A DNA stretch of 64,000 nucleotides from Vitrella brassicaformis. Taxonomy: Eukaryota; Sar; Vitrellaceae. Shown piece after piece: positions 25,401 to 36,422 of this stretch (position 1 is its first letter; every line of letters begins with the position of its first letter). Under the pieces are notes generated by a model. That model saw only the letters and a list, made by a program, of their open reading frames with translations. It did not search any database and was not told the origin of the DNA. The stretch covers positions 188,614-252,613 of the forward strand of contig CDMY01000708.1 in the NCBI GenBank assembly GCA_001179505.1, read 5' to 3'. Position numbers and translations under genes: made by a program.

Positions 25401-28400
25401 CCCCAACTTCGAGTACATATACGAGGACGGGGTCGACTTGTCGGACGAGGATGGCAGCCAGGACTGCCAGGAACACGTCAGACAGACAGACAAACAGAAA
25501 GGAGATTCTTGCGGGCCCTTTTGCTCCACAACGGGCCGTCTCCGTTCTGTTTTCTTCAGATCTTCGAGCGCTGCAGCTCGGTCGCGGGCGAGAAGCGCGA
25601 CATCCTCGGCAAGTGCGTGGTGCCCGATTGCAGGAAGGAGTGCGGGCCCGCCGGTGGGGATTGGGTCGATTCCGTCGGCCTTTGCTCGTGCACCGTCAGC
25701 GAGACAACCGACCAGATATGCGACACCACGTGCCAGAGCCTGCAGCTGACGGCCAATGTCGACTACGCCAGCAGCTTGCTCGTGATAGCCAATGAGAGCG
25801 CCGCCGTCAACTGCAGCATCCCCCTCTCCTACCTGACGGGCCGGACCGAAGTGCTGCAGAGCGCCCCAACGTGTTCCGAGCAGGCAATGCAGGCCGGCAA
25901 CTGCACCATCAGATACCAAGCTGCCAATGGTATGTATCACGACAGTGGCCTGTCTCCTAATGAGTATATTGCACTCATGTTCATTTCTGTGATGTCACTT
26001 GCACCTACAGGTCAGTTTGAGGGCAACTTCGGTTTCCCTCCGTCCCTCTTCGCTGAGATTCTGGACCGGCTGTACAGCGCCACCATCGACGACTGCTTCT
26101 CAGGCGTGCTGAACACCACCGCCCCCCTCCCAGTCAACATCACAGTCTCCCGCCGCCGACGGCTGCAGGCGACACCGGCGCCCGAGCCCGGAGTGGTCAA
26201 CCCCGTCACGTGTCTGCAGCTGGGCGAGAGCATGATCTGGTCCCTCACGCCCGATGCCAGCGGGCGGATCGCCTACCCGGTGTACGAGAAGGACGCCCTG
26301 CTCAACACCAACCCCGACTTCGACTACGCTGCCTTCAGGTCAGTCAGCCACTCACAAATAAAGGCAACACAGCTGAGTGGATGGGGGAATGGGAATATGC
26401 GTGTGTGTGTATGTCTGTCCGCCAGGCGGTTGAGGACAGACATCGTGGCGGGTGTGCAGCGTGCCATGTTCAGCTTCACCTTCGACGAGCCCGGCGTGTA
26501 CGTCTTCTCACTCAGCACCGACTCGAGCCAGCGCACAGTGATATCGGTCATGGAGTCCGGCCAGACATGCCCCACGCCGCTGCCTCAGACACAGACCACG
26601 TCGTCACTCGCCGCCGCCGGTGTCAAGATTGATGTGGAGATCGAGCTCACACCCGACTGGCCGCTGCTTTTCGGCGTCCTCTCTGCCATTGTGGCCCTCG
26701 GTAAGTTAGAAGGGTCGTGCTGTGCGTGGGAGAGAGGGGAGACCACTTCCCGGATGTCTGTCTCTGCGTGTGTCGATCCTCAGCGTTGCTGACCATCCCC
26801 TGCCTCTGGGTGTTCCGCGTGACGGCATGGACTTTCGAACACGGTCCGCTCGGACCAAACTCCAAATACAGCACGTGAGATGAATGCACCACAGCCATGC
26901 TCTTGCAGTGGGTGATGATGTGCTTGTGCCTGTTGTCCAGTGGTGTTGAGGGCAAAATGCTGCGGTGGGTCCGTCGCTACATTGGCGGCGAGCAGGACGG
27001 CAAAGACGACGGTGGCCCCCAATCCGCCAGAGCGTTAGCCGACATTGGGCTCGACGTCGGTGAGGACATCGACCCCAGGATATTCCAGGCCGTCTACGAC
27101 AAGCTCATGGCGTACCACGCCTTCGTGTCCGGCAAATTCGCAGAGCAGTTCGACCTGCAGAAGCAGGAGACACAGCGAGTCCTCAAGGAGGCGGGGCTGA
27201 TCCGCGACGCACTCCTCTCGAAGCTCGCCGATGCGCTGGACAAGCAGGAGGACGCCGAGGCTGAGGCGCTGCGGCACCGAGGGCGGCTGGAGGACCTCAT
27301 CAATGACCTCTACAGGAAGAGAGACGCCCTCGTCGAGGCATGGAGGAGCATCCACGGAGAGGCTGCAGAGGTGAGGATGTGAGATGGGAGCCAGAGGGTC
27401 ACGGGGCGCTTCTCTTATTATTTATCGATGGTGCTTGGCAGATGATCGCACTCGAGATGGAGCATGGCGACCGTCGCGCAAGCAGGCGGGGTAGCGGTGC
27501 ATCCACCCGGTCCGAAGACATATCCCCCCGGAGCAAGCTGCGCCAAGGTCAGCAGACGGCGATGCAGGCCAAGAGGCAGCACTCGCAGGCCCAGCTGGGC
27601 GCCAATGCCGAGGCCCAGTCGGAGGAGGCGCTCAAGGCCCTCATGGCCCAGCTGGCCACGTGCGGCAACGACGCCGAGAGGAAGGCCCTCATTGAGCAGT
27701 TCCAGCAGCAGATGCAGAACCTCCAAGTGCAGCTTGACGCCACCAAGAACGAGGAGCTGGAGAATCTCAAGAGAACATATGAAGCCAACGAAGTGAGGAT
27801 AGGATTGTTGCCCCGTTGAGCCGTCAGAAGGATACGCACTTCATGCATGCTGTGTCCCTTCGTGTGTGCATTCTCAGAACGAGCAGGTTGCCGCTCGGCA
27901 GACGCTCGAAGCAGCCCAGGCGAACCACGTGGCGGTCGAAGAGGCCCTGGCGATCGAGAGAGAGGCATTCAATGCAAAACAGGTGAACAAACAACGCCTG
28001 TGGCGTAGGTGTCTTCCACCTCTGCTGTCGCATTTCTGTCGTCTTGTCATGTCCAGGATGCTGACCGTGAGGCGTTGGCCGAAGAGGGAGCCGCCGCGCA
28101 GAGCAAGATCACGGCTGAGTTTGCCAGCAAGGCCGACCGCGCCTATGCCCAGATCCAGGAGCAGATGCAGCGCGAGCTGGCCAAGGCAGCCACGCCCGCC
28201 GAGAGAGCCGAGATCATCAGCCGCAACCAGAAGGCGTATGAGGCCGTTTTGGAGGGGCTGGAGCAGGACCGGCTCTCTCAGGAGCAGGCGCTGCAGGCCA
28301 AGCTGGCCAAGCGGCGAGAGGCACTTCGCAAGCGCCAGGCCGATGAGCTGAAAACACTGACGGACAGGCAGAAAATGCAGGCCGACTCTGCGGCGAAGGT

Positions 28401-31400
28401 ATACGTCGCAGAATGCCATGTTTGTCTGCGCACATCTCGTGTGTCTCTGTGGTGTGTATCATTCATCCGTTTGTGCAGGACGTGTCTCAGGCGCGTGAGG
28501 CAGAGGAGAAGCTGTCGGCCGGCGAAGAGGTGGAGGCCCTCCAGCAGCAGCTCACAACCGCACAGGACCAAAAGATCAGAGACATGCAAAAGAGGTGCAA
28601 CGCCGACCAAGCAGGATCACCACCACCCCTGTGCACGAGTGGCTTTGTTTTGTGTGTGTCTCTGTCTCTGTGTGTGTGTCTCTGTGTGTGTGTGTGTGTG
28701 TGTGTGTTGTGTCTCAGGTACCAGACTAAGATAGAGCTCAAGAAGACACAGCTGCAGGCAGAGATGGAGCAGAAGCTGCGGGGGGCAAAGGTCAAAAACA
28801 CACAAACACACACATCGAGACACCATCCATTCGTTCTCTGTGCTCGCTGTCTCTCACGCAGACCAAGGAGGAGCGCCAGACCATCATCCGTGACCACGAG
28901 AGGGCCGTCCAGAAGGCTGTCGATCTTCTCGACGAGGAGCGGGCGGCCGCCCAGGCGGCCCTTGAGCGCAAGCTGCAGGACCGGCAGCGACGTCGGCTTG
29001 ATGCCATCAAGAAGCGGCAGGAGGAGCAGCAGAAGGTGCGGGCCCTCGAGGACACCCATACACAGCAATGGAGGCGGCTCGAGGCACAGCAGGAGAATGA
29101 GCGGCTCATCATGGCGCAAGACCTCGCAAACCAACGCGCCAAGGAGGAACATGCGGTCAGAACAGCACACACAGTCGGAACGTCGCTCACAGTGTCCATC
29201 CTTGCTTGCCACCAGGTGAAGGACGACACAGCAGCCCTGCTCAACAACCTCATCAGAGACTTCAACGCCAAGCGAGCGGTTCGGGCACCCCTTTCGCCGC
29301 ACAGAAGACCCGAAAAATGCATCGCCCTTTCTGTGTGTTTGTCAGGACGTCATGAAGATCGAGGACCCCAAGGAGCGCCAGGCGGCCGAAGCCGAGCTCA
29401 ACGCGTGGATGCAGCAGCAGAGGGAGAGTATACTGAAGGACGATGCCTACCGCCTAGAAGAGCTCGCAGATCGGATGAAACGCGCCGAATCAGAAGACTG
29501 GGCACAGCTCAAGGAGAAGCACGCCGACCAGAGCCAGCAGCTGCAGCAGCAGCAAAAGAAAGAAGTCGAGACAGCCAGGGCGCAACTCAACAAGTGAGAC
29601 AACAGAAGGCCACCAGCCAGTTGATCGGTGGATGATGGTCACTTGCGTGGCGTGTTAGGGCGATGGACGAGGAGGCACGTGTGACGGAGGCTGCCGAGGA
29701 GACAGGCCTTGAGGAGGAGCTGGAGGGCGAAGAGTCGGAGGCCAAGGAAGGGCTGCAGAGAGACATGCTCCAGACCAAGAACGAAATGCTCGAGAAGGAG
29801 AGACTCAAGATGCAGGCCGCACTCGATGAGGTACGTGCACATGCCTTAGCTACAGGACACGCATATGTCTCTCCTCCGCATCCACGTGTCTTGTTTGCAG
29901 CTGGGCGACGCCACTGACCCCGAGACAGAGATGCACCGGCAGCAGATCATGGACCAGTACGAGCGGAACGTCGCACATCTCGAGGACATGCTGGACCAGG
30001 AGAGGGACAAACAGCAGGCCGAGCTCGACAAACGGCTGCAGCAGAGGAAGGCAGAGCGGCTCGAGAAAGCCAAGATGGCGAGACAGCAGTCAGCGCAGCT
30101 CCGAAACTTGGAAAAACAGCAGGTACAATTAATTCCACACATTCTTTCTGACCGCCCCTTTCCAACACGGTGCGTTGTCTGCCTCTCAGGGCCACGACGC
30201 GCAGCTGTTGATCCTGCAGCAAGCCGCCGAGAAGCTGATGGAGAATGCCGCAGCAGCCGAAGACGCGCGAGAGGACGTCGAGGAGTTCCGGTCTCGTCAG
30301 CGGTCGGCCATCCGCGCAGCGCGCACCAAGATGATGGATGTGGCGTTAGATCCGTCCAAGAATGCTGAGGACAAGGAGACGCTGCTGGCCCGGCTGGAGG
30401 TCAACGAAGCCCGCGTGGTCGAGGGGCTCAATGCTGAGCGCACGTCGCAGGAGCAGAGCCTCAAGGAGAAGATCGCAGCCAGGAGGGCACGGCTCGCAGC
30501 CAAACAGGTGAAAGAAAGCCGTATTGCACTCTCATAAATACACACCACACCCGTGCCGTGTGTCTCCGGCTACTGTTGGCTGTTTGTCTCTCTCTCAGGG
30601 TGAGGAGGCGTCAAAGCAGCAGGAGGAGCACGAGGCGGCTGCCAAGCAGATCCAGGAGGAGGGTGAAGTCGCCCTCGGACAACAAGTGGGCGTCACCGAT
30701 GCTGCCCTCTCTATCGCAAGGGCTATGGCCAGTGCGACCAAGGAGGAAATGGCCGCCAAACACACTGAGGAGCTCGCCAACCTCCAGAGGCAGCAGGAGC
30801 AAGCCTTGCAAGAGCTCAAGGCACAGATGCAGGTCAGTCAGCAAGCCCGTCTGCCTGCCTGCCTGCCTGCCTGCCTCACCACTCTGTGTCCACCATGGAT
30901 CCACTTTGAATTCATTTGTTCATCCTTCGTCAGCGTGAGTTGGCCGAGGCCAAGGAGCTGCTGAAGCGCGAGATGGGCGACGAGCAGCAGATCAAGACGG
31001 TCAGGCTCGAGGAGGAGAAGCAGAAGCTGCGCGAAGAGGCCGAAAGGGAAACCGCAAAGGCCAACACAAAAGAGGAAAAAGAAAACATCCTCAAAGGTAT
31101 ACTATACCAGACCGGCCGGTCCACCTGCATACTCCTTGCTTTATCCCCTCACTCTCTCTCTGGTTCCCTGCACCGACAGATTTTCAGTCTCGCATGGCCA
31201 GGATCGACACTGCCATTCAGGAGGAGGCGCAGAAGCAGGATGTGGCTCTCGAGGCACGACTGGCCGCCAGAAAGAAGCGCCTCGCGGCGAAGGAGGCTGC
31301 CCTCAAAGAGGACAATGAGAAGCAGCTCGAGGCACAGAAACTGCAACAGCTCAGGAAACAAATGGAGGCGCAGAGTGCGGTAGGTATCTAAGCCATCACA

Positions 31401-33377
31401 ATCCACACCATCAGTCTGGACAATCCACTTGCAGGCGGAGCGTCAAGCCGAGAGTGAGAGTCTGCGGCAGCTGGCGCACACCCGCCTGGGTGACGACACG
31501 ACGCCGCCCACCGAGATGGTCAAGCAGGTCTTGTCTCAGCGTCACGAGAGGGAGATCAACGACCTCATGGCCTTCCACTTCCGCGAGAAGGCTCACAAGC
31601 TCAAATTTGCACTCGACGACATCAACAAGGAGCGCGAAAAGGCAATAGCGTAAGTGACTGTTGGATGGACAGGCGAAACAAAGAAACCATCACGCCACAC
31701 GCCACACGGTACATACAGCGTTTTCCTCCTCCTTGGTCAGTGAGATTTGGGCGCGTTACCCCAAGTCGTACACACACGAGACGCCGGATGTGGTCCGCAA
31801 GCGGCAGAAGGAGATCGACGACTACGACAAGGAACACAAGACAAGGATCGAGGCACACATCAAGGACGCCACCAGACAGGTGGGCGGGACGACAGTCAAT
31901 GGCTGGGGGGCATGGGGTATCACACTGTCTCCGGCTGTGGTGTTGTTGTGTGTGTATCATTGGTTTGTCAGATTGACGAGGCTCAAGAAGTGGAGATGCT
32001 GGCCTTGAAGGAGCGCCATTTGCAGGAACTCACAGACGCGTTTGCAGAGCTGTCGACGATCGAGACATTCGTCAAGGCCCACGAAGAGGTCGGCCCCACG
32101 CACACATAACGCAAATCAAGACGCACACCATTGCAGTCCGCCTGCTTGCCTGTCTGTGCGGCGTGGCGTGGCGTGGCGTGTGCAGGGTGACATAGTTGAC
32201 CGCGCCAAGCTGGATGTCTTTAAGAAGAAGAAAGAGGAGGAGATTCAGCAGCGCCTCAAGGAGCTCGAGGAGGAGTGGGCCAGGAAGGAAGCTGAAGAGA
32301 AGGCCAAACTGGTACATACTTACATGTCTCCCTCCTGCTCACACATGAGAGGCATGCCACTTGGTTGATCCACACACGTGTCCTTTCATCGTCGTAGAAC
32401 GACGAGCTGGCGGCTTTGGAGCGCAAGATAGAGGACCAGGCGCAGCGGGACCGTGAGGCGGCTGAGCAGCGCGCCAACAAACTCAAGAACAAGGTGCTGT
32501 CTGAGCGGGAGGAGCTGCAGAAGAAGAAGATGCAGGCGCAGCTGCAGCAGACGCCCGGTGCGGACGACCAGATGAAGGCCGAGGTCATGAAGCAGTACGA
32601 GGAGGACCAGCAGCGGCTCATCACGGCCCTCGACACCGAGCGGGAGCGCCAGAAGGCCATTTTCGAGGAGCGACTGGAGGAGAAGAAGCGCGCCCAGAAG
32701 GAGCGGCAGATGAAGAAGGCCGAGGAGGAGCAGAAGCGCTTCAAGGAGCAGCAGACCAAGATCATCGAGAAACAAAAGAAGATCCTCGAGAAGCAGCGGG
32801 AACAGGAGATGAAGAAGAAGGAAGCCGAGCTCAGAAGACAGAGCATCATCGCAAGGTAGGTCGGTGGTGGGGGACGTGTCTCCCCTTTTGCCGGATGGGA
32901 TGCCCCCACGGCCTGTGTGTGCCTTTGTTTGTTTCTTGCCTGCCTGGCTGCACTGCAGGGGTGGGGAGTATGAGGGCCCGCATCCGCTGTGGGATGAGAT
33001 CCTCAACGAGGAGGAGACGGCCGGCACGCTCAGGGTCGGCCCAGAAGAGGCAGAACCAGCTCAAGGTACTCAACCTGGCCAGAGCCATGACACGCACCCC
33101 CTGTGTCCACACGCATGTGTCTCTGTCTGGCTATAATTCAGGCGGCCCATTTGTGAGCAAGATGCTGGAGGTGGAGCGTCTCTTGCGTGAGGAGGGGGCC
33201 TTCCTCAGAGACCTGCTGCGGAGCCTCAAGAAGCTCTCGGTCGTGCTGCATGACCTCGACGGCTTCCCCAGCACTGCCAGCGTTCCGGCCGTCCCGACCA
33301 GACCCCCTCCCCCTCCCGCAGGTGCTGCTTCCGGTGTGATGGCCGCGGAACTGCAGCAGTCCGCCAACTCGGGATGA
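7346..33377 (+). CDS. giant modular cysteine-repeat (GCC2/GCC3) membrane protein with cytoplasmic coiled-coil tail
   Basis: A single multi-exon gene of 26 kb. Exon 1 is 7346-8332, exon 2 is 8406-9535 and exon 3 starts at 9603; many short exons follow. Order of parts: signal peptide, Ig-like and Calx-beta-like region, dozens of GCC2/GCC3 (ephrin-receptor-like) repeats of the CPaGxyC type, NHL repeats, an F5/8-type C domain, a second large GCC block, a juxtamembrane ectodomain, one membrane span and a coiled coil encoded by about 6.4 kb. The join across the membrane span is direct: exon end at 26700, exon 26784-26878, then exon from 26941, all in phase, so ectodomain and coiled coil belong to one protein. 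The ectodomain resembles apicomplexan cysteine repeat modular proteins (CRMPs), which act in host-cell attachment and rhoptry secretion; the long tail is not typical of them as far as I know. Surface recognition or apical-complex anchoring is an inference. Alternative: separate genes, argued against by phase continuity. Confidence 0.82.
7442..9535 (+). other. Ig-like and Calx-beta-like N-terminal region
   Basis: Two exons encode about 690 residues poor in Cys and rich in Thr, Val and Ser, with repeated beta-strand patterns. The first part has bacterial-Ig-like units (ITTQPPASVVAQTVFSL, LKDSHGNTVAVGETV). The second has Calx-beta-like units (ITEGGSGEYSVVLASQPQ, FTPSDWDTPQTIYVDA, VNDDF). These folds usually act as extracellular spacers or Ca2+/ligand-binding modules. 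Confidence 0.7.
9603..18197 (+). other. GCC2/GCC3 cysteine-repeat block 1
   Basis: A long run of short exons encodes tandem units of the form C..CPaG.yC........C..G.Y. Examples are CDLCPAGSQCAGG, CPAGYWCDPGS, CPPGTYDAATN and CEAGYFC. This is the GCC2/GCC3 (ephrin-receptor-like) signature. Introns frequently fall inside or just before the CPxG motif, consistent with exon-wise repeat expansion. One intron, about 16065-16207, is almost entirely a (tgtc/tgtg)n tract. Confidence 0.85.
18198..19640 (+). other. NHL-repeat region
   Basis: Exons here encode NHL-type beta-propeller blades: FPLDEPRRLAMDTKGGVLYV followed by SDSGNNRVIKY, then LDTPMDVTLDSSGNIYVADF followed by GNHM, and KIYTVAGDGTGGF. They are flanked by IAGGG and IIGTGTAG turns. 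The region interrupts the cysteine repeats. NHL propellers generally bind proteins, glycans or nucleic acids. At least four blades are seen; the exact number was not determined. Confidence 0.78.
20063..20555 (+). other. F5/8-type C (discoidin-like) domain
   Basis: Two exons encode a discoidin-like domain: KPASSTTAIPGFPPSNAVDG, then TYWQA, LEVSLEEWYLVDRFHI, LQYEDFSATSGQWVDF and a closing RLRLSIS...NIKISDFNVYG. The order of motifs matches F5/8C, a domain that binds carbohydrates or lipid head groups in other proteins. It is followed directly by more GCC repeats. Confidence 0.85.
20625..25480 (+). other. GCC2/GCC3 cysteine-repeat block 2
   Basis: This is a second long array of CPaGyYC units, for example CPAGYYCDG, CPEGYYCPAG, CPPGTYCPG and CPAGYYCKAG. 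It has the same exon style as block 1. The last units near 25260-25480 merge into a Cys-rich segment with the CVCAPNFEY motif, resembling an EGF/GCC junction. Confidence 0.83.
26641..26860 (+). other. single transmembrane segment of the giant protein
   Basis: The hydrophobic run WPLLFGVLSAIVAL is interrupted by an 83-bp intron (26701-26783) and continues as LLTIPCLWVFRVTAW. The segment is about 27 residues long, so one pass fits best. Basic residues do not flank it strongly; the cytoplasmic side is inferred from the signal peptide and the coiled coil that follows. Confidence 0.8.
26941..33377 (+). other. cytoplasmic coiled-coil tail of the giant protein
   Basis: Some twenty or more exons encode Glu/Lys/Gln/Arg/Ala-rich heptad sequence with almost no Cys, Gly or Pro. 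Examples are LQKQETQRVLKEAGLIRDAL, LEDMLDQERDKQQAELDKRL and KERQMKKAEEEQKRFKEQQ. The C-terminus leaves the coil after QSIIAR, becomes a short Pro-rich segment and ends ELQQSANSG. Composition changes abruptly from the Cys-rich ectodomain, yet the reading frame is continuous. Recurring phrases (ERQ.QEQ.LKAKLA.RR type) suggest internal duplication. Confidence 0.8.
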
Positions 33378-34547
33378 GCTGAGGCTGGATGGAGCTCATT
33401 TGTTGATAACGTGTTGACCGATGCCGCCNNNNNNNNNNNNNNNNNNNNNNNNNNNNNNNNNNNNNNNNNNNNNNNNNNNNNNNNNNNNNNNNNNNNNNNN
33501 NNNNNNNNNNNNNNNNNNNNNNNNNNNNNNNNNNNNNNNNNNNNNNNNNNNNNNNNNNNNNNNNNNNNNNNNNNNNNNNNNNNNNNNNNNNNNNNNNNNN
33601 NNNNNNNNNNNNNNNNNNNNNNNNNNNNNNNNNNNNNNNNNNNNNNNNNNNNNNNNNNNNNNNNNNNNNNNNNNNNNNNNNNNNNNNNNNNNNNNNNNNN
33701 NNNNNNNNNNNNNNNNNNNNNNNNNNNNCCCCCCCCCCCCCCCCCAACACAGGGACGACTCTTTGTGTGTGCGGGGAGTGGTGCTGGTCTTGCGGCAGTG
33801 GAGTGGAGTGGAGTGTAGTGTGTGTGCATAGTTGTGCCACTGTGTGTCTCTCTGATCTGGTCAGTCAGTCAGTCGCAAGAGAAAAGATCCTTTGTGTCAT
33901 TACGTCAGGCAAGCTCAATTGGAGCTTGCTTAGAGCCATCAGACAGACAGGGATATGTGTGTGTCACCAATGTGTCACCACTGAGGCAGGCTGCCTGTGT
34001 GTGTGTCTCTCTGGGTAGCGCGGCGACGTAGCTTCAGGGAGGACACGCGCGCATTATAGCTCAAGCGGCCGGCAGTAGAGTGCGCGGCTTCTGTGTGTGT
34101 GTGTGTGTGTGCACAGACTATTTGTGGGTGGAGTGGATGTGTGTGTGTGCGGACATCAAAGTGTATTGATTGCCACATATGCAATCAAACCATTCATTCA
34201 GTAACGGTGTCCGGCAGTCCACACAGACAGACCCTCTCTCTGTCCACTGTGCTTTTATCCCTGCTTCCGTATTGTGCCTGTCGTCACCGGCGGGTCGAAT
34301 GTGATGCTCCTCATATTCCACCCTTCGACGAGGACAATACGACAAGGAAGCTAGGAAAGCACCAATCCCTCGATCAGAGACAACGACAAGGCGGCACACT
34401 CACACTCACATACATACATCGATCAATCAAGTCACCCTTTCAAATCCTCACTGTAGGTCATCTCACCGAAATGACACACCACACAAACACCCCCACCCCA
34501 GTGTAGCTACAGCAGCCCACTCTTGGGTTTGGGCCTCTCGGGCGGCC
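33378..34547. other. intergenic with assembly gap
   Basis: Contains the 300-N gap, a poly-C run, and TG/CA repeats near 34095-34150. No coding signal is visible in the readable sequence. Confidence 0.6.
33429..33728. other. assembly gap, 300 N
   Basis: Exactly 300 unknown bases. The gap is followed at 33729 by a run of 17 C residues, so it probably stopped at a homopolymer or repeat. The true length is unknown. Confidence 0.99.
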
Positions 34548-35459
34548 TCAGCTGTCTGTCGCACCTGCATTAGCACTCTCGCCCTTGTCGCCCTCAGCAG
34601 CAGCAGCATCGGCCGGCGGTGTGTCGGCCGCTGCTGACGGCTCCTCTGCTGCCGTGCCCTCGCCCTCGCCCCCTCCGTCCTTGCCGTCGACCAGTGCCAG
34701 GTTGATGGCGCGTGCCAGCTTAGTGGGCACCTGCTTGACCGACGTGGCCAGCCGTGTTGGGACCATGTTGATGAGCACAGCGATCTTCTGGATGAGCTCC
34801 AGCTTGGTGGGCAGCTTGCTGATGGCGTCCACGCCCTCGGCGTCCAGCACGGTGCTGTCAAACGACCCGCCTTTGATGACGTTGTGCTCCCGGAAGTCGG
34901 GCATGCCCTTGCCGAACTGCTTGAGCGCCTCCATGACGCCCTTGTAGTCCTCGTGTGTCACAAACACATAGAGACTCTGCCCCGTCGCGCCGTTGGCGTA
35001 ATCCTCGAAGTCAGTCCCCTTGGCGGCCACACGCAGGAGGCGGTTCTTGACCGTGTGGATCTTGGTGCCTTCAGGCAGAGACCGCCGCAGCTTCACGCGC
35101 TCGTTGGGGCCGAGCTTGCTCCCCTCCAGAGCGAACAGCAGGTTGGTGTCGCCCAGGAGGTCAGAGAACTTGTCGATAGTCGCCTGCTTGCCCTCCTTTG
35201 TGGTTGCCGTGCCCTGGGCGCCGCCATGCACACGAGTCCACAAGAGATCTTCGCGAGATGCCGGCCGCCTGAGGAAAGATGGTGAGGGTGGGACGAAAGC
35301 AGATGCAGCCAGGGGGTGGGTGCCATGGGCGAGGAGGAGGGAGGACGCGACCAGGGTGCACAGCAGGGCAGTGCGGCAGGATCCACTTGTTGGTGCAGAT
35401 CTTCTTGGTTGGTGTGGAGGGCAGGGAGAGGGGGCCTCTGCCTCCCTATTCCGCTTCAT
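34548..35459 (-). CDS. RPL10: plastid ribosomal protein uL10 (L10), nuclear encoded
   Basis: Intronless, 303 residues. The first 55 residues form a signal peptide with a long n-region and the hydrophobic core ALLCTLVASSLLL, then ASA-FVPPSPSFLRRPAS. A Phe right after the predicted cleavage site followed by a basic, Ser/Pro-rich transit peptide is the bipartite leader of proteins entering red-algal secondary plastids. The mature part has uL10 features: TIDKFSDLLGDTNLLFALEG, a KNRLLRVAAKGTDF segment equivalent to the KNTL...A..G region, and an Ala/Glu-rich tail. uL10 forms the base of the L7/L12 stalk that recruits translation GTPases. It is head-to-head with FEN1, 178 bp apart. The C-terminal 70 residues, rich in Ala, Glu and Gly, exceed the bacterial length. 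Confidence 0.88.
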   Translation of the reverse strand: MKRNREAEAPSPCPPHQPRRSAPTSGSCRTALLCTLVASSLLLAHGTHPLAASAFVPPSPSFLRRPASREDLLWTRVHGGAQGTATTKEGKQATIDKFSDLLGDTNLLFALEGSKLGPNERVKLRRSLPEGTKIHTVKNRLLRVAAKGTDFEDYANGATGQSLYVFVTHEDYKGVMEALKQFGKGMPDFREHNVIKGGSFDSTVLDAEGVDAISKLPTKLELIQKIAVLINMVPTRLATSVKQVPTKLARAINLALVDGKDGGGEGEGTAAEEPSAAADTPPADAAAAEGDKGESANAGATDS

Positions 35460-35637
35460 TCTCCAGACAGAGCCTTGCCGACGAAGTTGCCGTGTAACCT
35501 CTGCGCTCTAATCCCTCCAGAGAGGTTTCGGGTGTTTTGGTTAGCGCGTTTGGAGTCCGCTGCGGCCGCCGCAGCAGATCGCGTATTGCCTTGCGCCTCC
35601 GTCCATTCATCCATAGGATTCCCTTGCTTGCTGAGCG

Positions 35638-36389
35638 ATGGGGATCAAGGGTCTGATCAAGTTCATCAGCGACGCGGCGCCCCGCAGCCTGAAGGAGCAC
35701 GAGAAGTACGATTTTCTGATGGGTCAGAAGCTGGCCATCGACGCGTCCATGTCGCTGTACCAGTTCATGATAGCCATCCGCGACGGCAGCAGCGGCAACA
35801 ACCCCAACTTCTCGTACGCCAACCTCACCAACGAGAGCGGAGAGACCACCTCCCACATCATGGGCATGCTCAACAGAGTCGTCAAGTTCCTCGGTACGGA
35901 AAACACCACACACAACACCCACCGCACACTGGCACACGATTGCCACGGCATCTCAAGCATCTGAATGAGTGTGTTGCGGTGTGCATCTCTCTGTCTGTCT
36001 GTCTGTCTATCTGTCAGAGGCTGGCATCAAGCCCGTGTACGTGTTTGACGGCGCGCCCCCCCGCCTGAAGAGCGGCGAGCTGCTGATGCGTTCGGACAAG
36101 CGTGCCAAGGCCGAGGAGGACCTCGAGGCCGCCAAGGAGGCGGGCGACAAGGAGGAGGTCAAGAAGTTCACGGGCCGCACCGTCAAGGTCACCAAGCAGC
36201 ACAACGACGACGTCAAACACCTGCTCAAGCTCATGGGCATACCCATCGTGGACGCGCCGTGCGAGGCCGAGGCACAGTGCGCCAAACTCGCGGCCAAGGG
36301 CAAGGTCTACGCCACCGCCACGGACGACGCTGACGCACTCACATTCGGGTCGGTGGGCTGGGTGGGTGTTTGAGATGGATGGCCACACA

Positions 36390-36422
<33 letters not shown>

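Noticed and set aside
28487-29302. 271-codon open frame on the minus strand (Leu-rich)
   Set aside because: It is the antisense shadow of the coiled-coil exons; Leu/Leu runs mirror Glu/Lys codons.
26941-33377. Coiled-coil region as a separate gene
   Set aside because: The exon starting at 26941 joins the membrane-span exon in phase with good splice sites. There is no start codon with independent context at a convincing position.
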